Assembly (NCBI GenBank): GCA_947495685.1
Contig: CANLZY010000003.1
Span: 124,001-188,000, forward strand
Length of the DNA stretch: 64,000 bases
Reading direction: 5' to 3'
DNA from: an uncultured Tropicimonas sp.
GTDB lineage: Bacteria; Pseudomonadota; Alphaproteobacteria; Rhodobacterales; Rhodobacteraceae
The notes below the pieces were generated by a model. It was not told where the DNA came from. It worked only from the letters and a program-made list of their open reading frames with translations, and ran no database searches. Shown here one piece after another: positions 46,114 to 55,383 of the stretch. Position 1 is the first letter of the stretch. Each line of letters starts with the position of its first letter. The translations under genes and the position numbers were made by a program.

Positions 46114-47670
46114 TCAGAACTCCTGATTGAGCGCGTCTATCGCCGGGATCTCGCGTTCACGCCGGGCGATGTAGTCTCGCAGGGCTTCATCCACGCCGTC
46201 ATCGAGTTTCGGCTCGATATAGGCATCGAGCAAGCCTCGGGCCTTGCGCAATGCCCGTTCGGTGATCTCGATCGACCCTTCCGCCTGCCACTGCTCGATC
46301 GAGTTGTTGTCGAACAACTCGGGCATGTAGAAGGCGCGTTGGAAATTTTCCTGGGTATGCGGATGGCCGAGGTAATGCCCGCCCGGGCCAACGTCGCGCA
46401 CAGCCGCCAACCCGGCGTCGAAATCGTCCCAGCGGATGCCCTCGGCCATGCGGTAGCCCATGGCGCATTGCTCGGCATCGACGATGAACTTGGCAACGGA
46501 ACAATGCATCCCGGCCTCGTTCCAGCCCGCCGAGTGCCAGACGTAATTGGCCCCCGCGTGCAGCACGGCCGACAGCGTTGCGGCGCTCTCGTAGCCCGCC
46601 TGGGCATCGAAGGTCTTGGCCCCGCCCAGCGTGTTCGATGTTCGCCAGGGCACCCCGTAGTGCCGCGCCATTTGGCCGATCATGAAGTTCATCAGGCTGA
46701 TTTCGGGCGTGCCGGCCATCGGGGCGCCGGATCGCATGGAGACGGTGGCAAGGTAATGGCCATAGATCGCCGGGCAACCGCGGCGGATCACCTGGGTATA
46801 GGCGAGCGCCGAGAGCGCTTCGGCATTCAGTTGCGCCACCGTCGGAGCGACGGAGGCAGGCGTGTTCGCACCGCCCAGCACGAAGGGCGAGCAGAGCACC
46901 GGTTGGTTGCGGCGGCAAAAGGCGCGCATCGCCCCCAGCATGGTTTCGTCCCAGACCAGCGGCGAGTTGCCGTTGCAATTGCCGGTGGTGACGGGGTGGG
47001 TCTCCATGAAGTCTTCGCCAAACAGGATCGCGCACATCTCCATCACGTCTTCTGCATTCCGTGGGCTGGTTGTCATGCCCATGAAGGTCTTGTCGGAATG
47101 CTTCATCGAGGAATAAGTGATGCGCAGATGGCGGTGGCTGATCGGATGATCGCAAGGCTCGACGATGTGGTGCGCGCTCGAGTGCAGCGCCGGGGACATC
47201 TGCGCCAGCTTGTGGAACATCGCCAGGTCGTCGAGCGTCGGGGTTCGGCGGATGTCGTCGAGATCACGCAGGAAGGGGGCGCCCGTCATCGGCACGAACA
47301 TCGTGCCGCGCCCCCCAAGGCGGAGGCTGTTGGCGGGGTTGCGCGCCGTATAGCTGAAATCCGACGGAATCGTTGCGATCAACTCGCGCACCAACCCACG
47401 GTCCAGATGCACCCGTTCGCCGCGGACATCCGCCCCGACGCGGCGCCAATCCTCCAGCGCGATCGGGTCCCGAAAGACCACACCCACCTCTTCGAGGATG
47501 TCGAGCGAGGCGGTGTCGATCCGCTCCACTTCCTCTGGTGTCATCGGAGCGCAGCGCGGCAGGCTGTTTTCGAGACCGGGCAACATGGTGAGATCGGGTC
47601 GCGCACGCTTGGCGCGGCGGGCCGAGCGACCGCCAGCGCGGCTGCGGACTGGCGTCGTGTCAGTGATCAT
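46114..47670 (-). CDS. Trimethylamine methyltransferase (MttB) superfamily protein, non-pyrrolysine
   Basis: A 518-residue MttB-superfamily protein. The TIM-barrel core is seen in RMAEGIRWDDFDAGLAAVRDVGPGGHYLGHPHTQENF and in the earlier YGHYLATVSMRSGAPMAGTPEISLMNFMIGQMARHYGVPWR. The frame has no in-frame amber codon, so this is a pyrrolysine-free member like MtgB, which demethylates glycine betaine and passes the methyl group to a corrinoid protein. No corrinoid protein, reactivase or downstream methyltransferase gene is visible nearby. The start at 47670 is chosen because the frame above is basic and runs into the promoter region. It is flanked by two amine-type binding-protein genes. Confidence 0.85.
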   Translation of the reverse strand: MITDTTPVRSRAGGRSARRAKRARPDLTMLPGLENSLPRCAPMTPEEVERIDTASLDILEEVGVVFRDPIALEDWRRVGADVRGERVHLDRGLVRELIATIPSDFSYTARNPANSLRLGGRGTMFVPMTGAPFLRDLDDIRRTPTLDDLAMFHKLAQMSPALHSSAHHIVEPCDHPISHRHLRITYSSMKHSDKTFMGMTTSPRNAEDVMEMCAILFGEDFMETHPVTTGNCNGNSPLVWDETMLGAMRAFCRRNQPVLCSPFVLGGANTPASVAPTVAQLNAEALSALAYTQVIRRGCPAIYGHYLATVSMRSGAPMAGTPEISLMNFMIGQMARHYGVPWRTSNTLGGAKTFDAQAGYESAATLSAVLHAGANYVWHSAGWNEAGMHCSVAKFIVDAEQCAMGYRMAEGIRWDDFDAGLAAVRDVGPGGHYLGHPHTQENFQRAFYMPELFDNNSIEQWQAEGSIEITERALRKARGLLDAYIEPKLDDGVDEALRDYIARREREIPAIDALNQEF

Positions 47671-47756
47671 GGCGCGGCTCCCGGTGACTGTTCGCGCCAG
47701 TCTGCCCCGGGAACCACCCCCTCGATACCGCAGGAAGCGATGCGTTCCGACGAAAA

Positions 47757-47846
47757 GCGACACTCGGGTTCCGTAGGGGTGCGGGAATTATATGTGCCCA
47801 CGGGGTGGAAATCCGGCTGGGTTCGTGTTTGGTTACCCCCATGTCG
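47757..47846. promoter_or_regulatory. Divergent mttB/binding-protein promoter with inverted TGTCG elements
   Basis: TGTCGCTTTTCG on the minus strand (47762-47751) and TGTCGTTTTTGA on the plus strand (47842-47853) form two similar, inverted half sites. A -10-like TATAAT on the minus strand lies at 47792-47787, upstream of the MttB-family gene. Confidence 0.45.
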
Positions 47847-47943
47847 TTTTTGAGCATTCTTTCTCCACCCACGCAGGAAACGCTCAGGAACCATCGGCGC
47901 AACGACGACGCCGACCGACAAGATATCCAATTGGGAGAACATA

Positions 47944-49551
47944 ATGACTCTTAAGGACAAGTCCTTGATCAACCGCATTGCGGCTGCAGCACGCACCGGT
48001 CGCATCTCGCGGCGCGACTTCATTCACACATCTATCGCTGCCGGCCTGACCGCGACCACGGCCACTGGCCTGTGGACCACGAAGGCCGCCGCACAGCCCA
48101 AATCCGGCGGCACGTTCCGCTGGGGCTTGCATGACGGCAACACCACTGACACGCACGATCCGGGCAGCTACGTGACCCGCCAGATGATCTATCTTGCCCA
48201 TACCCATCGTTCCTATCTGACGATGATCAATGGCGACGGATCGCTCGGCCCCGACATCGCCGACAGCTGGTCTGCCTCTGCCGACGCCTCCGAATGGACA
48301 TTCGAGATCAACCAGAACGCCTCGTTCCACAGCGGCAAGAAGGTCACCGCCGACGACGTGATCGCCTCGCTGAACCACCACCGTGGCGACGACACCACCT
48401 CGGCCGCCAAGGCGCTTCTGGCCGACGTGGTGGAGATCACCAAGGACGGCGACTACACCGTCAAGATCGCGCTGACCGGTGGCAACGCCGACCTGCCCTG
48501 GCTGATGACCGACTATCACTTCGCCATCTGCCCGGCCAACGACGACGGCTCCATCAACTGGCAATCGGCTGACGGCACCGGCCCCTACAAGATCGATGGC
48601 GGCGACTTCGGTGTGCAGTGGCAGCTTTCGCGCCACGACGGCTGGCATGGCGAAGGCGCCTGGTTCGACAAGGTCGAGGTCATCGTCCTGAACGATCCGA
48701 ACGCACGCCAGACCGCGCTGGTCACCGGCGATGTCGATGCGGTGTCGCTCATCGAGCTGAAGACCATGGCGTTGATGCAGCGCGACCCGAACATCAACAT
48801 CATCAACATCCCCTCGGCCGGTGCGATCACCATGCCGATGCATTGCAACAAGGCGCCGTTCGACAATGCGGATGTCCGCAATGCGATGAAGCTGGCGATG
48901 AACCGCGACGAGATCATCGAGAAGATCGCGTTTGGCGCTGCCACAAAGGGCAACGATTTCCACCATTCGCCGGCCCAGCCGTATTGGCCGGAGGGAATCG
49001 AACAGCGCGAATACGATCCGGACCAGGCGAAGTCGCTGCTCAAGAAGGCCGGCGCCGAAGGGCTGACGGTCAATCTGAGCACGGCCGACAGCGTCTATGC
49101 CGGCGCGGTGGACATGGCGGTTCTCTATGCCGAACAGGCCAAGGCTGCCGGGATCACGGTCAATGTCGTGCGCGAGCCGAACGATGGCTACTATTCCGAC
49201 GTCTGGCTGGTGAAGCCCTTCAGCCTCGTTTCCTGGGGTGCACGCCCGACGCCGGACGTTATGTACACGCTGGCCTACAAGTCCGACGCGGCGTGGAACG
49301 AGAGCTACTGGGTCAATGACCGGTTCAACGAGGTGCTGATTCAGGCCAAGGGTGAGCTGAACGACGAACTGCGCGCCGAAATGTACCGCGAGATGGCGAT
49401 GCTGGCGCGCGATGACGGGGGCACCATCATCCCGTTCTTCAACAACTTCGTCTTCGCCAACCGCGCCAACGTCGGCACGCCCGAACAACTCGCGGCAAGC
49501 TGGGAATGCGACGGCGCCCGCGCCGCGAGCCGTTGGTGGTTTACCGGCTGA
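47944..49551 (+). CDS. Oligopeptide/dipeptide-type substrate-binding protein, Tat-exported
   Basis: A 535-residue SBP_bac_5 protein, paralogue of the one at 44.3-45.9 kb. The Tat signal contains SRRDFIHTS and a hydrophobic stretch ending AAAQ. The conserved core includes WTFEINQNASFHSGKKVTADDVIASLNHHR. It is the first gene of the transporter operon: two permeases and a fused ATPase follow on the same strand. A GC-rich hairpin separates it from the permeases. TGGGAG lies before the ATG. The ligand is not known from sequence. Confidence 0.93.
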   Translation: MTLKDKSLINRIAAAARTGRISRRDFIHTSIAAGLTATTATGLWTTKAAAQPKSGGTFRWGLHDGNTTDTHDPGSYVTRQMIYLAHTHRSYLTMINGDGSLGPDIADSWSASADASEWTFEINQNASFHSGKKVTADDVIASLNHHRGDDTTSAAKALLADVVEITKDGDYTVKIALTGGNADLPWLMTDYHFAICPANDDGSINWQSADGTGPYKIDGGDFGVQWQLSRHDGWHGEGAWFDKVEVIVLNDPNARQTALVTGDVDAVSLIELKTMALMQRDPNINIINIPSAGAITMPMHCNKAPFDNADVRNAMKLAMNRDEIIEKIAFGAATKGNDFHHSPAQPYWPEGIEQREYDPDQAKSLLKKAGAEGLTVNLSTADSVYAGAVDMAVLYAEQAKAAGITVNVVREPNDGYYSDVWLVKPFSLVSWGARPTPDVMYTLAYKSDAAWNESYWVNDRFNEVLIQAKGELNDELRAEMYREMAMLARDDGGTIIPFFNNFVFANRANVGTPEQLAASWECDGARAASRWWFTG

Positions 49552-49564
49552 TCTGACATTGAAG

Positions 49565-49590
49565 GCCCCGGCGCAAAGGTGCGCCGGGGC
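49565..49590 (+). terminator. Intercistronic hairpin between binding protein and permease
   Basis: Perfect 11-bp stem GCCCCGGCGCA / TGCGCCGGGGC with AAGG loop, 13 nt after the binding-protein stop. No T-run. In ABC operons such hairpins stabilise the first message and lower permease expression. Confidence 0.7.
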
Positions 49591-49732
49591 TATTCGTACC
49601 GGAGGCAGAGAGCGACCGCACTGACAACCATGCCACCGGGACGCCGATTTCGCACCGCGAACGGCGCGCTTGCTATATAATGGGAAAACGCTTCAGGCAT
49701 TCGGTCGCCGGGCGAAAAAACCGGAGGGACAT

Positions 49733-50689
49733 ATGGGCGACATTACCAGGCTGATCTTGAAACGGCTGGGACTCGGACTCGTGACCATCCTCGTCGTATC
49801 CGTGCTGATCTTTTTTGCGGTCGAGCTTCTGCCCGGCGACATTGCGCAAGCCGTGTTGGGACAGGGTGCGACCGAGGAAACCGTAGCAGCCATGCGGGAG
49901 CAGCTTGGCCTCGATCGGCCTGCGTTCGTGCGGTACTTCGATTGGCTCGGAGGCGCCGCGACCGGCGATTTCGGCGTTTCGCTGGTTTCAGGGGAACGGG
50001 TAAGCGAGGCAATCAGCGGACGGTTCGCCCATACGCTCTTCCTGGCCTCCTACGCGGCGGTCATCGCGGTTCCGATCTCGATCTTGCTGGGCGTCTTCAC
50101 GGCGCTCTACCGCAATACGATCTTCGACCGGGTCGCAAACGTGCTGACACTCAGCACCATCTCTTCACCGGAATTCTTCCTGGGATACATCCTGATCCTG
50201 TTCCTGGCCGTGCGGGTGACAATGTTCCCGGCAATTGCCAGCCTGAGCAGCGACATGACCTTCCTGGAACTGCTGCACCGAACCTTCCTGCCGATGCTGA
50301 CGCTGGTGCTGGTGGTGACCGCCCACATGATGCGGATGACCCGCGCGGCGATCATCAACCTGCTGGCCTCGCCCTATATCGAGATGGCGCGGCTCAAGGG
50401 CACGCCCCCCTGGAAGGTTATCGTGAAACACGCCCTGCCGAATGCCTGGGCGCCGATCATCAACGTGGTCGCGCTGAACCTCGCCTATCTGATCACCGGC
50501 GTGGTGCTGGTCGAGGTGGTTTTCGTGTACCCCGGTATCGGCCAGTTGTTGGTCGACGCGGTGGCGAAACGGGATTTCCCGATTGTTCAGGCCTGCTGCC
50601 TGATCTTTGCGGCGACTTTCATCCTTCTGAACCTGGCTGCGGATGTGGGGTCGATCCTGACCAACCCGCGCCTGCGGCACCCCAAGTGA
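49733..50689 (+). CDS. ABC transporter permease, DppB/OppB type
   Basis: A 318-residue inner-membrane permease with six predicted transmembrane helices: the first is LGLGLVTILVVSVLIFFAVELLPGD, typical of DppB-like proteins. The conserved cytoplasmic EAA-like loop that contacts the ATPase is ARLKGTPPWKVIVKHALPNAWAPII. CCGGAGGG lies directly upstream of the ATG at 49733, so the longer open frame is not used. It pairs with the DppC-type permease that follows 10 nt later. Confidence 0.94.
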   Translation: MGDITRLILKRLGLGLVTILVVSVLIFFAVELLPGDIAQAVLGQGATEETVAAMREQLGLDRPAFVRYFDWLGGAATGDFGVSLVSGERVSEAISGRFAHTLFLASYAAVIAVPISILLGVFTALYRNTIFDRVANVLTLSTISSPEFFLGYILILFLAVRVTMFPAIASLSSDMTFLELLHRTFLPMLTLVLVVTAHMMRMTRAAIINLLASPYIEMARLKGTPPWKVIVKHALPNAWAPIINVVALNLAYLITGVVLVEVVFVYPGIGQLLVDAVAKRDFPIVQACCLIFAATFILLNLAADVGSILTNPRLRHPK

Positions 50690-50699
50690 GGGCGGACAC

Positions 50700-51764
50700 A
50701 TGAGCATCTTTGTCATCGTCTACTACGCCGCCCTGATCGGAGCTTCCTGTCTCGCGGCATTCTACAAACAGCGGGGGGTCTTCATGCTGATCTTCTCGCT
50801 GACCCTGGTGTCCTTCGTTCTGGGCATTATCGGCGGTGCCGGCGCGCTGCGCTTGGTGGCCACCGCCGCTGGTGTGCTGGCGCTGGCCGCCGGCACCTCC
50901 TATGCCTTTCGGGAATTCCTGATCCAGATCTCGCGGCCCAACCTCGCCAAGGAGTTGCGCACCGCTCCGCTCACGGCCGCCTTCGGCATGTTCGTGATCT
51001 TCACCTATGCGATCGCCGGAATCTTTGCGCCCTGGATCGCGCCCTATGGCGAGGCCGAGGTGATCGGTCAGGCCTTTGCTCCGCCGGACCAGAACATGCT
51101 TCTGGGCGGTGATCAGCTCGGTCGGGACATGTTCAGCCGGATCATCTTTGGTGCGCGCAACTCTGTCGGCCTGGCGCTGATGGCGACCTTGCTGGCGTTT
51201 GTCATGGGCGCCATTGCCGGCCTGTTGGCCGCGGTCAAGGGCGGGTGGTTCGACCAGCTCATGGGACGAATTGCCGACGTGATCATGTCGATCCCGTCGC
51301 TCATCTTCGCGTTGCTGATGCTGTCGATCTTTGGCACCGGGTTGCAGGTGATCGTCATCGTCGTGGCGGTGATCTACTCGCCAAGGGTCTTCCGCCTCAC
51401 ACGAGCGGTGGCTGGCAACATCGTGGTGATGGACTATGTCGAAGCGTCCAAGCTGAGAGGCGAAGGCGACTGGTACCTTGTCCGCAAGGAAATCCTGCCC
51501 AACGCCACCGCGCCGCTGATCGCCGAGTTCGGCCTGGAATTCTGCTTTGTCTTCCTGCTGATCGCGGGCCTGAGCTTCCTTGGGCTTGGCATCCAACCGC
51601 CCACGGCCGACTGGGGCTCGATGGTGCGCGAGAACGCGACCCTGATCTCGTTCGGTGACATCACCCCGCTGATTCCGGCGGGGGCCATCGCGCTCCTGAC
51701 GGTCGCAATCAACTTCGTGGTCGACTGGATGCTGTTCCGGACCTCCGGCCTGAAGGAGCAATGA
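50700..51764 (+). CDS. ABC transporter permease, DppC/OppC type, with N-terminal extension
   Basis: A 354-residue permease; DppC homologues are usually 280-300. The standard part begins at about residue 90, TAAFGMFVIFTYAIAGIFAPWIAPYGEA, with GGDQLGRDMFSRIIFGARNSV and the EAA-like loop EASKLRGEGDWYLVRKEILPNATAPLI. The first 60 residues form two or more extra hydrophobic segments (VYYAALIGASCLAAFYKQ and MLIFSLTLVSFVLGIIGG) not normal for the family. The ribosome site is GAGGG. The stop is 1 nt before the ATPase start codon. Confidence 0.92.
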   Translation: MSIFVIVYYAALIGASCLAAFYKQRGVFMLIFSLTLVSFVLGIIGGAGALRLVATAAGVLALAAGTSYAFREFLIQISRPNLAKELRTAPLTAAFGMFVIFTYAIAGIFAPWIAPYGEAEVIGQAFAPPDQNMLLGGDQLGRDMFSRIIFGARNSVGLALMATLLAFVMGAIAGLLAAVKGGWFDQLMGRIADVIMSIPSLIFALLMLSIFGTGLQVIVIVVAVIYSPRVFRLTRAVAGNIVVMDYVEASKLRGEGDWYLVRKEILPNATAPLIAEFGLEFCFVFLLIAGLSFLGLGIQPPTADWGSMVRENATLISFGDITPLIPAGAIALLTVAINFVVDWMLFRTSGLKEQ

Positions 51765-51765
51765 G

Positions 51766-53427
51766 ATGCACGACAAGTTCAAGGACAAGGAGATCCTGCT
51801 CGAAATCAGGGATCTGAAGATCGAAGGCTATTCCGACGAAACCTGGGTGCCGATCATCAAGGGGGTCGACCTGACCTTGCACCGTGGCGAGGTGCTGGGG
51901 CTGATCGGGGAAAGCGGCGCCGGCAAATCCACCATTGGCGCTGCGGCGATGGGCTATGCCCGCGACGGCACCCGCATCTCGGAAGGATCGATCGAATTCG
52001 ACGGGATGGAGCTGACCACCGCGTCCGAATCCGAGCGTCGGATGCTGCGGGGCTCTCGCATCGCCTACGTGGCGCAATCGGCGGCGGCCTCGTTCAACCC
52101 CAGCCACAAGTTGATCGACCAACATGCCGAGGCGCCGGTGCACTACCGCATCAAGAAACGCATGGAGGCGCAGGAAGACGCGATGCAGCTCTACGAGCAG
52201 TTGCGGCTTCCAAACCCGAGGGAGATCGGCTTTCGCTATCCCCACCAGGTCTCGGGCGGCCAGTTGCAGCGCGCGATGACGGCGATGGCGATGTCCTGCC
52301 GACCGGATCTGATCATCTTCGACGAACCGACCACCGCGCTTGACGTCACCACCCAGATCGAGGTTCTGGCCGCGATCCGGGACATCGTGGACGAGTTCAA
52401 CACGGCGGCGATCTACATCACCCATGACCTCGCGGTCGTGGCCCAGATGGCCGACACGATCAAGGTGCTGCTCAAGGGCGAAGAGGTCGAACAGGCCCCC
52501 ACGCAGCAAATGATCGACAATCCGCAGGAAGAGTACACCAAGAGCCTCTGGGCGGTGCGCAGCTTCAACTCCCCACAGCGGTATCGTCCGACCGACGGCT
52601 CGGACCCGTTGATCTCGGTTCAGAACGTCGATGCGGCCTATACCGGCGGCATCAAGGTGCTGGACGATGTGTCGTTCGACATCTACCCGGGCATGACGGT
52701 TGCGGTGGTGGGCGAATCCGGGTCGGGAAAGTCGACCACGGCACGCTGCATCACAGGCCTGTTGCCGCCGATGAGCGGCCAGATCCTGTGCAAGGGCGAA
52801 CCGTTGCCACCCCGCTACAAGGACCGCACGCGGGATCAGTTGCGTCAGGCGCAGATGATCTATCAGATGGCCGATACGGCGCTGAACCCGAAAGTCCGGA
52901 TCAGCGAGATCATCGGTCGGCCGGCACAGTTCTATGGTGGCCTGCATGGGTCGGACCTGAAGCAACGGGTCGACGAACTTCTCGATCTGATCGAGCTCGA
53001 TCCGGTACAATTCTACAGCCGCTATCCGCCGGAGTTGTCCGGTGGCCAGAAGCAGCGGATCGGCATTGCCCGGGCGCTGGCGGCGGAGCCGGAGTTCATC
53101 ATCTGCGACGAGGTCACCAGCGCGCTGGATCAACTTGTCGCCGAGGGCATCCTGAAGCTGCTCGACCGGCTGCAGGACGAGCTTGGCCTGGCCTACATGT
53201 TCATTACCCACGATCTTGCCACCGTTCGCTCGATCGCCGACGAGGTGGTGGTGATGCAGCATGGCAAGGTGGTGGAGCAGGGACCGAAGGACGAGATGTT
53301 CAAGCCGCCGCACCATCCCTATACCGATCTGCTTCTGTCCTCGGTACCCGAGATGGATCCGGAATGGCTGACGACCGTGCTCGAGGAGCGTGGCGTCGAC
53401 AATATCGGTGAAGCCGCCGACCGCTGA
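51766..53427 (+). CDS. ABC transporter ATP-binding protein, DppD-DppF fusion
   Basis: A 553-residue protein with two complete ATPase modules. Module 1: Walker A GESGAGKST near 48, ABC signature SGGQLQR, Walker B LIIFDEPTTALD. Module 2: Walker A GESGSGKST near 316, signature SGGQKQR, Walker B IICDEVTSALD; here the catalytic Glu is present in both modules. The spacing after the first module fits an oligopeptide C-terminal domain. One polypeptide thus replaces DppD and DppF. It starts 1 nt after the permease stop and ends the operon. Confidence 0.95.
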   Translation: MHDKFKDKEILLEIRDLKIEGYSDETWVPIIKGVDLTLHRGEVLGLIGESGAGKSTIGAAAMGYARDGTRISEGSIEFDGMELTTASESERRMLRGSRIAYVAQSAAASFNPSHKLIDQHAEAPVHYRIKKRMEAQEDAMQLYEQLRLPNPREIGFRYPHQVSGGQLQRAMTAMAMSCRPDLIIFDEPTTALDVTTQIEVLAAIRDIVDEFNTAAIYITHDLAVVAQMADTIKVLLKGEEVEQAPTQQMIDNPQEEYTKSLWAVRSFNSPQRYRPTDGSDPLISVQNVDAAYTGGIKVLDDVSFDIYPGMTVAVVGESGSGKSTTARCITGLLPPMSGQILCKGEPLPPRYKDRTRDQLRQAQMIYQMADTALNPKVRISEIIGRPAQFYGGLHGSDLKQRVDELLDLIELDPVQFYSRYPPELSGGQKQRIGIARALAAEPEFIICDEVTSALDQLVAEGILKLLDRLQDELGLAYMFITHDLATVRSIADEVVVMQHGKVVEQGPKDEMFKPPHHPYTDLLLSSVPEMDPEWLTTVLEERGVDNIGEAADR

Positions 53428-53447
53428 CCACTCGGTTTCAGAGCAAG

Positions 53448-53475
53448 AGGCCGTCTCCTCTCGGGGAGGCGGCCT
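53448..53475 (+). terminator. Terminator of the ABC transporter operon
   Basis: An 11-bp stem AGGCCGTCTCC / GGAGGCGGCCT (one G-T wobble) with a 6-nt loop, 20 nt after the ATPase stop; a mildly T-rich tail follows. Confidence 0.65.
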
Positions 53476-53639
53476 TCGTACTTTCAGGGGCGCAGCGATA
53501 TCAAGCGGATGAGGGATCATGTCGCCGGGCCTCGCCGATCTGCCGGAAACCGCCGCCCACATGACGCTGCACGGCATTGCCCGGCCGCTGCGGTTGCTAA
53601 GCTTCACCCTCGGGCAACCACGCCACTGGAGGGACACCG

Positions 53640-55148
53640 ATGACACGGCCGAATATCCTGATCTTCATGGTCGACCAACTCAACGGAACGCTCTTTCCGG
53701 ATGGTCCGGCCGAGTGGTTGCACGCGCCCAATCTCAAGCGGTTGTCCGCCAAGGCTGTGCGCTTTGCCAATTGCTACACCGGCTCGCCGCTCTGTGCGCC
53801 AGGGCGGGCGGCCTTCATGTCCGGACAACTGCCCTCGCGCAACGGCGTCTATGACAACGCGGCCGAATTCCGCTCCGATGTTCCGACATTTGCCCACCAC
53901 CTCCGCCGGACTGGCTATCAGACCAGCCTGTCGGGCAAGATGCACTTCGTTGGTCCCGACCAGATGCACGGGTTCGAGGAGCGCCTGACCACCGATATCT
54001 ACCCCGCCGATTTCGGCTGGACGCCGGACTACCGCAAACCAGGAGAGCGGATCGACTGGTGGTATCACAACATGGGGTCGGTGACCGGCGCCGGCGTGGG
54101 CGAGATTTCCAACCAGCTGGAATATGACGACAACGTCGCCCACGAGGCCAGGATGAAGGTCTACGACCTTGCCCGCCGCCAGGACGACCGGCCGTGGATG
54201 CTGACCGTCAGCTTCACCCATCCGCATGACCCCTACGTTGCCCGCCGGGAATACTGGGATCTGTATGAGGACTGCGAGCACCTTCTTCCAGAGGTCCCCG
54301 CCTTTGCCTACGAAGATCAGGACAACCACTCGAAACGGATCTTCGATGCCAACAACTGGCGCGAATTCGACATTTCAGAGGAAGATATCCGCCGCTCCCG
54401 CCGCGCCTACTTCGCCAATATCTCTTATTGCGACGACAAGATCGGCGAGATCCTCGATGTCTTGGAAAAGACCGACCAGGAGGCCGTGATCCTGTTCGTG
54501 TCCGATCATGGCGACATGCTGGGGGAGCGAGGATTGTGGTACAAGATGTGCTTCTTCGAAGGTTCGGCGCGGGTGCCCCTGATGATCTCGGCTGCGGGCC
54601 TCGCGCCCGGACGTGTCACCGCTCCGGTCTCGACGATCGATGTGACCCCGACATTGTGTGACCTTGCCGGGGTGTCGTTTGAGGAGATGGCGCCATGGAT
54701 CGACGGACAGAGCCTCTTGCCACTGGCCGCTGGCTCGCCGCGTGTTGAGCCCGTCGCGATGGAATATGCCGCCGAGGGATCCGAAGCGCCGCTTGTCTGC
54801 CTGCGCAAAGGGCGGTGGAAGCTGACGTTGTGTTCCCTCGATCCCGATCAACTTTTTGACCTCGAAGCCGACCCGCAGGAGTTGCGGAACCTGTCCCAGG
54901 ATCCTGCCTGCACCGCGATCTTGACGGAATTGAAGGCAGAGGCGCTTGCACGCTGGGATCTTGATGCGTTCGACTCGGACGTCCGCGCGAGCCAAGCGCG
55001 CCGGCTCCTTGTCTACGAAGCATTGCGCAACGGTGGATACTATCCGTGGGACCACCAGCCGCTCAAACAGGCCAGCCAGCAGTACATGCGAAACCACATG
55101 GATTTGAATATCCTGGAGGAAGCGAAACGCTACCCCCAGGGCGATTGA
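53640..55148 (+). CDS. betC: Choline-sulfatase
   Basis: Hydrolyses choline-O-sulfate to choline and sulfate in the cytoplasm. It has 502 residues, the family length. The sulfatase active site SPLCAPGRAAFMSGQ gives the Cys (Cys52) that is matured to formylglycine, with Pro54 and Arg56. The segments MVDQLNGTLFPDGPAEWLHAPNL, PADFGWTPDYRKPGERIDWWYHNMGSVTGAG and NGGYYPWDHQPL are almost diagnostic for BetC. TGGAGGGAC precedes the ATG. It stands alone: betA, betB and betI are not in the window. Choline could be oxidised to betaine elsewhere, linking with the MttB-family gene. Confidence 0.95.
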   Translation: MTRPNILIFMVDQLNGTLFPDGPAEWLHAPNLKRLSAKAVRFANCYTGSPLCAPGRAAFMSGQLPSRNGVYDNAAEFRSDVPTFAHHLRRTGYQTSLSGKMHFVGPDQMHGFEERLTTDIYPADFGWTPDYRKPGERIDWWYHNMGSVTGAGVGEISNQLEYDDNVAHEARMKVYDLARRQDDRPWMLTVSFTHPHDPYVARREYWDLYEDCEHLLPEVPAFAYEDQDNHSKRIFDANNWREFDISEEDIRRSRRAYFANISYCDDKIGEILDVLEKTDQEAVILFVSDHGDMLGERGLWYKMCFFEGSARVPLMISAAGLAPGRVTAPVSTIDVTPTLCDLAGVSFEEMAPWIDGQSLLPLAAGSPRVEPVAMEYAAEGSEAPLVCLRKGRWKLTLCSLDPDQLFDLEADPQELRNLSQDPACTAILTELKAEALARWDLDAFDSDVRASQARRLLVYEALRNGGYYPWDHQPLKQASQQYMRNHMDLNILEEAKRYPQGD

Positions 55149-55383
55149 CCCGAGTTGCACGCCCATAATACTGGCCGCGTCAACGGACCCGGCGTCCTCG
55201 GCATCCGGCACGCCCGCAGGTCGCGGGCAATCGGACGGCAAGGTCATGGACAATCCGAGCGTCTCCCTGTAGGAAGCGCTCGTTCGCACCGAATGGTCGC
55301 GACACACACCGGCGTTTGTTTACTGACGCGTAACGTCAGATCCCTGAACGGCTTGGAATGAGGTTTTGGCGTCCGTCGCGTAC

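Noticed and set aside
55321-55345. Inverted repeat CTGACG / CGTCAG after the small peptide gene, as its terminator
   Set aside because: No T-run on the minus strand and a distance of about 45 nt; left as an unassigned repeat.
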